The translations under genes were made by a program, and so were the position numbers. 20,233 nt of DNA from the NCBI GenBank assembly GCA_043721235.1, contig JAYSRE010000227.1, forward strand, positions 1 to 20,233, given 5' to 3'. This stretch comes from JAAFIP01 sp043721235 (GTDB lineage Bacteria; Pseudomonadota; Gammaproteobacteria; Burkholderiales; Burkholderiaceae_C). The notes beneath the pieces were generated by a model that was not told where the DNA came from, searched no databases, and worked only from the letters and a program-made list of their open reading frames with translations. Below are positions 13,944-20,233 of the stretch, one piece after another. The stretch's first letter is position 1. Each line of letters starts with the position of its first letter.

Positions 13944-14939
13944 ATGAATTTGCTGGAAGTTAAAGATTTGGTGGTCGAGTTCCCTAACCGGCGCGGTACG
14001 CTACGCGCACTGGACGGGATTTCGTTGTCGATAGCGCCGGGCGAAATTTTAGGTGTGGTGGGCGAGTCGGGTGCGGGCAAGTCGCTTACGGGGGCCTCCA
14101 TCATTGGCCTGCTTGAGCCGCCAGGACGCATTGCGGGTGGCCAGATTAGCCTGCAAGGCCAGCGCATTGACAACCTGCCCGCCGATCAAATGCGCCATAT
14201 TCGGGGCCGCAAAATTGGCGCGATTTTTCAAGACCCCTTAACCTCACTGAACCCGCTGTACAGCGTGGGCCAGCAGCTGGTAGAAACTGTGCTGGCCCAT
14301 TTACCGGTCAGCAAGGCTGAGGCTCGCCAACGCGCCATTCGCCTGCTGCAAGACACCGGCATACCGGCTGCTGAACAACGTATTGACCACTACCCACACC
14401 AGTTTTCAGGCGGCATGCGCCAGCGGGTGGTGATAGCGCTGGCACTGGCCGCTGAGCCGCAACTGATCGTGGCGGACGAGCCCACCACGGCGCTGGACGT
14501 GTCGATCCAGGCGCAAATTATCAGCCTGCTTAAAAACGTGTGCCAAGCCCGCGGCGCAGCGGTGATGCTGATCACCCACGACATGGGCGTGATCGCCGAA
14601 ACCTGCGACCGGGTGGCAGTGATGTACGCCGGGCGCATTGTTGAGATAGGCCCGGTGCACGAGGTGATTAACCACCCCGCACACCCCTACACCGCCGGCC
14701 TGATGGCGGCGATTCCCGACATGGGCATTGAGCGCGAATATTTGCACCAAATCGACGGTGCCATGCCGCGCCTTGATGCCATTCCCACCGGCTGCGCCTT
14801 TAACCCGCGCTGCAGCAAAGTTGTGGCCCGCTGCAAAGCCGAGCGCCCTGAGCTGATGGCGGCCGGTGCCACCCAGGCTGCCTGCTGGCTAAGCAGCCTA
14901 GAGACCACAGCGCAGGCTACGGCAGGGACTGCAGTATGA
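13944..14939 (+). CDS. Peptide-type ABC transporter ATPase (DppD/OppD-like)
   Basis: Predicted cytosolic ATPase subunit of 331 aa. Visible are Walker A GESGAGKS (40-47), Q-loop FQDPLTSLNP, signature QFSGGMRQR (153-161), Walker B LIVADEP (174-180) and switch H212. The oligopeptide-type C-terminal region has four cysteines (C284, C290, C297, C314; GCAFNPRC then RC) of the kind reported to hold a [4Fe-4S] cluster in related dipeptide importers. GAGG eight bases before the ATG is the best ribosome-binding site in the operon. Its TGA overlaps the next ATG (ATGA), so the two ATPases should be made in equal amounts. Confidence 0.94.
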   Translation: MNLLEVKDLVVEFPNRRGTLRALDGISLSIAPGEILGVVGESGAGKSLTGASIIGLLEPPGRIAGGQISLQGQRIDNLPADQMRHIRGRKIGAIFQDPLTSLNPLYSVGQQLVETVLAHLPVSKAEARQRAIRLLQDTGIPAAEQRIDHYPHQFSGGMRQRVVIALALAAEPQLIVADEPTTALDVSIQAQIISLLKNVCQARGAAVMLITHDMGVIAETCDRVAVMYAGRIVEIGPVHEVINHPAHPYTAGLMAAIPDMGIEREYLHQIDGAMPRLDAIPTGCAFNPRCSKVVARCKAERPELMAAGATQAACWLSSLETTAQATAGTAV

Positions 14940-15991
14940 ACAGCAGCATGGGCAACATAAGCAGCCCCGCTGTGGGCGCAAGCACCGCCGCAACAGCACC
15001 TAACATCTTGGTCAAAGTCAACGACCTTGCCATGGCGTTTGATGTATCGCCGCCCTGGCTGGCGCGCGTGGTAGAGCGCAAACCCAAACTCATGCTGCAT
15101 GCCGTAGACGGCGTGAGTTTTGAGATTGAAAAAGGCAAAACGATGGCGTTGGTAGGCGAGTCAGGCTGCGGCAAAAGCACCGTGGCGCGCCTGATGGTAG
15201 GCCTGTACACGCCCACCCGGGGCAGCATGGCCTTTGACGGCTTAGATGCCCACAGCACCTACCGTGGCCCCCAGGGCCGCCAGCTGCGCACCCGCATCCA
15301 AATGATTTTTCAAGACCCCTATGCGTCGCTCAACCCGCGCTGGACGGTCGAAGCCATTGTGGGCGAACCTTTAACCGAGCACCGCATCATCACCGACGCC
15401 GCGCAGCTCAAAACCCGTGTAGGCGAGCTGCTGGGCAGCGTAGGCCTGAGCCCGCTGGACATGCCCAAGTACCCGCACCAGTTCTCGGGTGGCCAGCGCC
15501 AGCGCATCTCGATTGCCCGCGCACTGGCCACCGAGCCCGAGTTTTTGGTGTGCGACGAGCCCACCAGCGCGCTGGACGTGAGCGTGCAGGCCCAGGTGCT
15601 CAATATCATGAAAGACCTGCAAAGAAAACGCGGGCTAACCTACCTGTTCATCAGCCACAACCTGGCCGTAGTGCGCCACGTGAGCGACCATGTAGGTGTG
15701 ATGTACCTGGGCCGCTTGGTGGAAGTGGCTGACAAGCACAGCCTGTTTAACCACCCCAAGCACCCCTACACCCGCATGCTGCTGGACGCGATTCCCAAAA
15801 TGCATGCCACCGGCAAAGCCCGCACCCCCGTGCAAGGCGAAGTGCCCAACCCTTTGAGCCCACCCCCCGGCTGCGCCTTTAACCCGCGCTGCCCGCACGT
15901 CCAAGCGCGATGTCTGGCAGAGCGGCCCGTGCTGCACAACATAGGCGGTGTGCAAATTGCTTGCCACGCGGTCGAGGAAGGCCGTATTTAA
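14936..15991 (+). CDS. Peptide-type ABC transporter ATPase (DppF/OppF-like)
   Basis: Predicted second ATPase subunit of 351 aa. Walker A GESGCGKS lies at 74-81, Q-loop FQDPYASLNPRW, signature QFSGGQRQR (182-190), Walker B FLVCDEP (203-209), followed by TSALDVSVQAQ and switch H241. The C-terminal four-cysteine motif (C313, C319, C326, C343) is repeated as in its partner. The first 22 residues are a low-complexity Ala/Ser/Gly extension absent from the partner, so a later start is possible, but the ATGA overlap with the upstream gene supports 14936. It is the last gene of the importer; pyrC begins 47 bp later. Confidence 0.94.
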   Translation: MNSSMGNISSPAVGASTAATAPNILVKVNDLAMAFDVSPPWLARVVERKPKLMLHAVDGVSFEIEKGKTMALVGESGCGKSTVARLMVGLYTPTRGSMAFDGLDAHSTYRGPQGRQLRTRIQMIFQDPYASLNPRWTVEAIVGEPLTEHRIITDAAQLKTRVGELLGSVGLSPLDMPKYPHQFSGGQRQRISIARALATEPEFLVCDEPTSALDVSVQAQVLNIMKDLQRKRGLTYLFISHNLAVVRHVSDHVGVMYLGRLVEVADKHSLFNHPKHPYTRMLLDAIPKMHATGKARTPVQGEVPNPLSPPPGCAFNPRCPHVQARCLAERPVLHNIGGVQIACHAVEEGRI

Positions 15992-16038
15992 AGCTGCTTG
16001 GCGCTTGGCAAGGGTGTTTATTGGGGACAATACACCCT

Positions 16039-17106
16039 ATGACACCGCAAACCACTGCCTCCACCCAAGCCCAAGAAATCACCCTTACCCGCCCTGACGA
16101 CTGGCACCTGCATGTGCGCGATGGCGAGGCGCTGCACGCCGTGGTGCCGCACACGGCCGCGCAGTTTGGCCGCGCGATTATCATGCCCAACCTGCGCCCC
16201 CCCTGCAGCACGGCGGCGCAGGCGCTGGCTTACAAGGCGCGCATACTGGCGGCAGTGCCTGCAGGCATGCAATTTGAGCCTTTGATGACCCTGTACCTGA
16301 CCGACAACCTGGCGCCGCAAGAAATACAACGCGCTAAAGATGCCGGTGTGGTCGCGGCCAAGCTGTACCCAGCAGGTGCCACCACCCACAGCGATGCCGG
16401 TGTCACCGACCTGCGCAAAATTTACCCTGTGCTGCAAGCCATGCAAAAGGCGGGCATGCTGCTGCTGGTGCACGGCGAGGTAACCAACAGTGAGATTGAC
16501 CTGTTTGACCGCGAAGCCGTGTTCATTGACACCCAGCTGGTACCTCTGCGCCGCGACTTCCCAGAGCTGAAAATCGTGTTTGAGCACATTACCACGCTAG
16601 AGGCTGCGCAGTATGTGCACAGCGGCGGCGCATGCACAGCGGCCACCATCACCGCGCACCACTTGCTGTACAACCGCAACGCCATTTTTACCGGCGGCAT
16701 ACGCCCGCACTACTACTGTTTGCCAGTGCTTAAGCGCGAAAAGCACCGCCTGGCCTTGGTGGCCGCCGCTACCAGCGGCAACCCTGCCTTCTTTTTGGGC
16801 ACCGACAGTGCGCCGCACCCCGCCCACCTCAAAGAACATGCCTCTGGCTGCGCGGGCTGCTACACCGCTTACAGCGCCATCGAACTGTACGCAGAAGCCT
16901 TTGATGCCGTAGGCCAGCTAGACCAGCTAGAAGGCTTTGCCAGCTTTCACGGCGCCGACTTTTACGGCCTGGGGCGCAACACCCGCCAGATTACATTGCG
17001 CCGCGAAAGCTGGACCCTGCCTGAGGCGCTGCCATTTGGCCAAGCCGAACTCAAACCACTGCGGGGCGGCGAGACACTGGCGTGGCGCTTGCTGCCCAGC
17101 GCGTAA
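16039..17106 (+). CDS. pyrC: Dihydroorotase, class II
   Basis: Cytosolic zinc enzyme of pyrimidine synthesis that interconverts carbamoyl-aspartate and dihydroorotate; 355 aa, near the E. coli PyrC length. Zinc and catalytic residues are visible: H23 and H25 in DDWHLHVRDG, K108 in AAKLYPAGATT (the lysine that is carboxylated), H145 in LLVHGEV, H183 in FEHIT and D256 in LGTDSAPH. The frame is open 43 codons upstream, into the end of the ATPase gene, but those residues are unrelated; ATG 16039 fits the family. GGGGA lies 12 bases upstream, further than usual, with a weak promoter-like TTGGCA at 16005. Its role does not link it functionally to the importer. Confidence 0.95.
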   Translation: MTPQTTASTQAQEITLTRPDDWHLHVRDGEALHAVVPHTAAQFGRAIIMPNLRPPCSTAAQALAYKARILAAVPAGMQFEPLMTLYLTDNLAPQEIQRAKDAGVVAAKLYPAGATTHSDAGVTDLRKIYPVLQAMQKAGMLLLVHGEVTNSEIDLFDREAVFIDTQLVPLRRDFPELKIVFEHITTLEAAQYVHSGGACTAATITAHHLLYNRNAIFTGGIRPHYYCLPVLKREKHRLALVAAATSGNPAFFLGTDSAPHPAHLKEHASGCAGCYTAYSAIELYAEAFDAVGQLDQLEGFASFHGADFYGLGRNTRQITLRRESWTLPEALPFGQAELKPLRGGETLAWRLLPSA

Positions 17107-17124
17107 TGCGCCACCTAAAATACC

Positions 17125-17183
17125 AAGCAAATAGCCCTATCGCCCAAGAAAATGCTGAATAGCTAGCTATGGATAATATAGCA
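17125..17183 (+). repeat. Dispersed intergenic repeat, copy 5 (overlaps DUF3025 gene start)
   Basis: This copy has GCCCTATCGCCCAAGAAAA and TGCTGAATAGCTAGC, with a diverged centre, and its last hairpin is GCTAT-ggataat-ATAGC (17166-17182). The ATG chosen for the following DUF3025 gene (17169-17171) lies inside that last stem. It fills most of the 62-bp gap between pyrC and that gene. Confidence 0.8.
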
Positions 17184-18032
17184 TATGAAGATGCACTGCA
17201 CCACCAGTTGGCCCGCATAGACTGGTTTGCACCATGGTGGCAGCCTTGGCGCGACGCAGGCCAGCGGGTAGCGCAGCGCGTGCTGGCGGGCGCACCGGTG
17301 CATGCGGCGCTGCAGGCTGAGGCCAACAGCATGGCGGCACCCGCAGACCTGCGCAACGCGCCAACTGCGATGCCCAGCATTACTTTCGTAGCCCAGTCCG
17401 ACCTGCCCGAGGGCGTGGCTTACGAGGCCTTTATCTACCGCACAGGCAGCGTGCCCACGCGGCAAAATTTGCATGACTTCTTTAACGGCTTGGTGTGGCT
17501 GGTGTTCCCCCGCACCAAGCGGCGGCTGAACTTTTTGCAGGCCAGTGAGATTCGTGCCAGCGGCGTGCAAACCACACGCGGGCCGCTGCGCGACGCGCTC
17601 ACGCTGTTTGACGAAAATGCCGCCATTTGGCCGCTGGCCAGCGGCACATCGACCGAACTGCTGGATGCCTTGCGGGCCAAGCAGTGGCAGCATGCCTGCG
17701 TGCACCTGCGCGCGCACTGGCCTGGCGGTGCCCCTATTTTGGTGGGCCATGCGCTGCTAGAAAAGCTGGTTACGCCGTATAAATCGATCACCGCCCATGT
17801 TTTTGTCACCCACATGCCTGCACACCCTGATGCCCCACCGAGGCTGCACCATGCCGCGCTTAATGCGCTTAACGATCTGGATGCAGCAACCGCCCAGCAG
17901 CTAAGCGCAGCCAGCCTGGTGCCCAAGCCATTTACAGCGCTGCCTGTATTGGGCGTGCCGCATTGGTGGCCTGCCAACGCGAATGCACAGTTTTATGACG
18001 ACCTGCAGGTTTTCAGGCCGCCAAAACCCTAG
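17169..18032 (+). CDS. DUF3025 family protein
   Basis: Predicted 287-aa soluble protein of unknown function. The recognisable DUF3025 pattern runs from IDWFAPWWQPW near the N-terminus through VAYEAFIYRTGSVPTR, NLHDFFNGLVWLVFPRTKRRLN and ends LGVPHWWPANANAQFYDDLQVFRP, so the gene looks complete. The conserved part begins about 16 residues after the chosen ATG, which lies within a repeat-element hairpin and has no Shine-Dalgarno. A TTG at 17211 is the only later alternative that keeps the conserved start. The stop codon is inside a 6-bp hairpin. The gene is immediately after pyrC on the same strand, but I know of no functional link. Confidence 0.85.
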   Translation: MDNIAYEDALHHQLARIDWFAPWWQPWRDAGQRVAQRVLAGAPVHAALQAEANSMAAPADLRNAPTAMPSITFVAQSDLPEGVAYEAFIYRTGSVPTRQNLHDFFNGLVWLVFPRTKRRLNFLQASEIRASGVQTTRGPLRDALTLFDENAAIWPLASGTSTELLDALRAKQWQHACVHLRAHWPGGAPILVGHALLEKLVTPYKSITAHVFVTHMPAHPDAPPRLHHAALNALNDLDAATAQQLSAASLVPKPFTALPVLGVPHWWPANANAQFYDDLQVFRPPKP

Positions 18033-18043
18033 GAAATCTAGGG
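18027..18043 (+). terminator. Small hairpin over the DUF3025 stop codon
   Basis: CCCTAG (18027-18032) and CTAGGG (18038-18043) form a perfect 6-bp stem with a five-base loop. The TAG of the left arm is the stop codon. No T-run follows, so terminator activity is doubtful. Confidence 0.3.
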
Positions 18044-18058
18044 CGCGTTGCTGTGCCA

Positions 18059-18089
18059 CTTGATTTCTGCAGTTTTAACCCTACCATTT
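18059..18089 (+). promoter_or_regulatory. Possible heat-shock (sigma-32) promoter of htpX
   Basis: CTTGATT (18059-18065) resembles the sigma-32 -35 element CTTGAAA, and TACCATTT (18082-18089) resembles the -10 element CCCCATNT, with 16 bases between. The predicted transcript would start about 36 nt before the htpX ATG. htpX is heat-shock controlled in E. coli, which makes the match plausible, but each element departs from consensus. Confidence 0.4.
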
Positions 18090-18131
18090 AGCCTTGGTGC
18101 TTGCCTTCGCAGGCTGTAGATTGAAATTCCA

Positions 18132-19004
18132 ATGAAACGCATCTTTCTGTTAATCGCCACCAACATTGCCATCATGGTAGTGCTGGGCTTGGTCACCAGT
18201 GTGCTGGGTTTAAACCGCTTTATGGGCCCTGGCGGGCTCAATATTCCCACGCTCATGGGCTATTCGTTGGTGATTGGTTTTACCGGCGCCTTTATTTCCC
18301 TGCTAATTTCTAAGCCCATGGCCAAACGGAGCACCGGCGCACGTGTGATAGCGCAGCCGCAAACCCAAGACGAAGCTTGGATCGTGGAAACCGTGCGCAA
18401 ATTTGCCGACAAAGCGCAGATCGGCATGCCCGAAGTGGCCATCTATGACGGCGAACCCAATGCTTTTGCCACCGGTGCGTTTAAAAATTCGTCCTTGGTG
18501 GCCGTGTCCACCGGCTTGCTGCAAAGTATGACCAAAGAAGAAGTGGAAGCCGTGATTGGCCACGAAGTTGCCCACATTGCCAACGGCGACATGGTTACCA
18601 TGACCTTGATTCAGGGTGTGATGAACACCTTTGTGGTGTTCTTGTCGCGTATTGTGGGCTACTTTGTAGACAAAGTGCTTTTGAAAAACAACAGCGACGG
18701 TCCCGGCATTGGCTACTACATTACCACCGTAGTGATGGACATTTTGCTGGGTATTGTGGCCCATATGATCGTGGCATGGTTTAGCCGCCACCGCGAATTT
18801 AAAGCCGACGCAGGCGCAGCCCGCCTGATGGGCCAGCCCCGGTCGATGCAGGCTGCCTTGGCCCGCTTGGGTGGCCTAACCCCTGGGGTATTGCCCAAAA
18901 GCATGGCCGCGATGGGCATTGCGGGCGGACTGGGCAAGCTGTTTAGCACCCACCCGCCAATGCAAGAGCGCATTGACGCACTGCAAAACTTGCCTAAACC
19001 ATAA
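18132..19004 (+). CDS. htpX: Membrane zinc metalloprotease HtpX
   Basis: Predicted inner-membrane M48 protease of 290 aa that degrades misfolded membrane proteins alongside FtsH. Two N-terminal membrane segments (about 4-27 and 38-60) precede the zinc site HEVAH (144-148, in VIGHEVAHIANGD), two further hydrophobic segments (about 155-178 and 194-216), and the third zinc ligand E222 in SRHREFKADAGAA. All catalytic residues are intact. The ATG fits the family N-terminus (MKRIFLLIATN); the Shine-Dalgarno is weak. A sigma-32-like promoter lies upstream. Its stop is only eight bases from the stop of the convergent degV-family gene. Confidence 0.95.
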   Translation: MKRIFLLIATNIAIMVVLGLVTSVLGLNRFMGPGGLNIPTLMGYSLVIGFTGAFISLLISKPMAKRSTGARVIAQPQTQDEAWIVETVRKFADKAQIGMPEVAIYDGEPNAFATGAFKNSSLVAVSTGLLQSMTKEEVEAVIGHEVAHIANGDMVTMTLIQGVMNTFVVFLSRIVGYFVDKVLLKNNSDGPGIGYYITTVVMDILLGIVAHMIVAWFSRHREFKADAGAARLMGQPRSMQAALARLGGLTPGVLPKSMAAMGIAGGLGKLFSTHPPMQERIDALQNLPKP

Positions 19005-19012
19005 AGTGCGGG

Positions 19013-20008
19013 CTAGAGCAAGTCACCCACGATATGCTGCTTTGCCAGCACACCCAGCACCAGCGCCCCAGGCCCTACGTTGACCGAACCAGTTATGGAC
19101 ATGGCCGTCAGGTGCACGGTTACGCCGGCCTGGCTGGCGTAGCTTTGCAGGTTCTTAAAGCTGTCCAACGTTTCAATATCAGCCAAAGCACCGCTATAGG
19201 AAAAGCACATGTGATTTGAAAGCAGCAAACCGTTTTTGAGCATGCGCAACCCCATTTCCACAATAGCTTCACGCGCTTTGAGTTTGCCCAGCTTGCGGCC
19301 CACTGGCTCGGTTACGCCCATGTGCGCCGACAAAATCGGCGTGATGTTGAATATTTTGGCTGCAAAACCAGCTAAAGCACTGACCGACTTGTCCCCCTTT
19401 AGCGATGCACGCTGCAGTATGTAGCCTACATCGCTGGGGGCCATGTAAGTGTAGGTTTGCGGGGCAATGGTGGACTGGCGTGCGATGATCTGGCTAATGT
19501 CTGCCCCGGTGTCCACCAAGTCCAGCAGCTCCATCACCTGGACACCGTAACCTGCAAAAAACGCTTGGCTGTCAACGCAATCAGCCTGCAACACCACCAC
19601 CTTGCCAGCGCGTGCCCGCATGTTGAAAGACTCCACCCTGGCTTTGGCCACCGCCGTCTTGGCCCGTTGGTAAATGGCACTGCGCGATGCGGCTACAAAT
19701 ACCCCCAGCATCTGGTCAAACTGCAGCGCCAGTTGCGAACTGAATGCCGAGACCATCTCGTCTACCGTCATCGGCTCTGAGCGGCCATGCACAGCCTTAG
19801 GCGAACGCAAGCACTTCGCATAAAACTGCTGCGTTAGCTTGGGGTCGCGCTGGTCAATGAACTTTTGGTCATCTACCCATACATTCACAGGCAATATACG
19901 CAGCTGGGGGTGGGCAAGCGCGCTGGCAGGCAGGTCGCACGAGGCATCGGCAACCAAACAAAAAGAAGGGGAAGGGGAAGGGGAAGGGGAAGGAGCAGGA
20001 GAAGGCAT
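19013..20008 (-). CDS. DegV-family protein
   Basis: Predicted cytosolic two-domain DegV-family protein, 331 aa from this start. The N-terminal block FCLVADASCDLP and ILPVNVWVDDQ, the TGADISQI region and NITPILSAHMG fit the fatty-acid-binding DegV family. In Firmicutes members (FakB) present fatty acids to a kinase FakA, but no kinase gene is nearby, so the role is unknown. Start is uncertain: conserved sequence begins right after a Pro-Ser repeat (residues 2-15), and in-frame ATGs also exist at 20059 and 20095. None has a good Shine-Dalgarno. The Pro-Ser stretch is encoded by a hexanucleotide microsatellite. The gene converges on htpX. Confidence 0.82.
   Translation of the reverse strand: MPSPAPSPSPSPSPSFCLVADASCDLPASALAHPQLRILPVNVWVDDQKFIDQRDPKLTQQFYAKCLRSPKAVHGRSEPMTVDEMVSAFSSQLALQFDQMLGVFVAASRSAIYQRAKTAVAKARVESFNMRARAGKVVVLQADCVDSQAFFAGYGVQVMELLDLVDTGADISQIIARQSTIAPQTYTYMAPSDVGYILQRASLKGDKSVSALAGFAAKIFNITPILSAHMGVTEPVGRKLGKLKAREAIVEMGLRMLKNGLLLSNHMCFSYSGALADIETLDSFKNLQSYASQAGVTVHLTAMSITGSVNVGPGALVLGVLAKQHIVGDLL
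19966..19993. repeat. In-frame hexanucleotide microsatellite (AAGGGG)4
   Basis: Four perfect tandem AAGGGG units plus four bases of a fifth. On the minus strand they encode alternating Pro-Ser near the N-terminus of the DegV-family protein. Because the unit is six bases, copy-number change would lengthen or shorten the linker without breaking the frame. Confidence 0.85.
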
Positions 20009-20093
20009 CGCGTATATTTCTGATAGGAGGGCCGCAATATTGTGGCTAACCACTATCATGGACTGAGCAGCGCGCAGGGTTGGGACGAAAATC

Positions 20094-20114
20094 ACACAAG
20101 TTGTGTTTAAACAC
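20094..20114. promoter_or_regulatory. Two overlapping palindromes upstream of the DegV-family gene
   Basis: ACACAA-g-TTGTGT (20094-20106) and GTGTTTAAACAC (20103-20114) are both perfect and share four bases. They lie 86-106 bases beyond the chosen start codon. Such symmetry suits a dimeric repressor or activator, but the regulator is unknown and the 138 bp to the window end hold no other recognisable gene. Confidence 0.4.
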
Positions 20115-20233
20115 GGCTGAGATAACTAAAGTACCCAGCTCTTATGTGCACAAGCGCACAGGCTTGCTGCGATAATCACACAGTGAAGCCCGCTAGACTG
20201 CCACTGGTGCTATATGGGAAACCTGGCACTGGA

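Overview
The window looks like a chromosome segment of a Burkholderiales betaproteobacterium, most likely Comamonadaceae. The evidence is a Coq7-type ubiquinone hydroxylase, a family-4 trimeric porin ending in Phe, a DUF3025 protein, class II dihydroorotase, a Tim44-like secreted/membrane protein and GC-rich codon use. Genus cannot be decided from the sequence alone. There is no sign of a prophage, IS element, CRISPR array, rRNA or tRNA. Most genes are housekeeping or stress genes. What is unusual lies in the intergenic DNA and in a few very small ORFs.

Layout. 1-142: a poly-C edge, a short tandem repeat and repeat copy 1. 143-3014 (+): a TatD-family (YjjV-like) metal hydrolase, a PfkB kinase resembling YihV, and a HypT-like LysR regulator. 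3139-4086 (-): Tim44-domain protein. 4432-5388 (+): Alx/TerC membrane protein behind a 345-bp structured leader region. 5454-6338 (-): NhaR-like regulator, convergent with alx across a strong hairpin. 6439-6803 (+): a 23-codon small ORF and a zinc-ribbon protein. 7161-7622 (+): OsmC/YhfA-like protein with a 5'UTR hairpin. 7751-8449 (-): coq7, followed further right by a truncated PIN-domain fragment. 8987-9988 (+): porin with a textbook terminator.

10111-15991 (+) is a complete peptide-type ABC importer: binding protein, terminator, permease B, a 25-aa lipoprotein-like small ORF, permease C, ATPase D and ATPase F, with ATGA overlaps at two junctions. The binding-protein gene has its own promoter-like sequence with three 12-bp tandem repeats directly upstream, and may be leaderless. 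The importer is followed by pyrC, a DUF3025 gene and htpX (with a possible sigma-32 promoter), and then a convergent degV-family gene carrying an in-frame hexanucleotide repeat.

The most distinctive feature is a dispersed intergenic repeat, five copies in 20 kb in both orientations. In its best copies it folds into three consecutive hairpins. One copy has supplied the last 17 codons of the PfkB kinase gene. Another holds the start codon of the DUF3025 gene inside a hairpin stem. Family names come from recognising motifs by eye. No database search was run.
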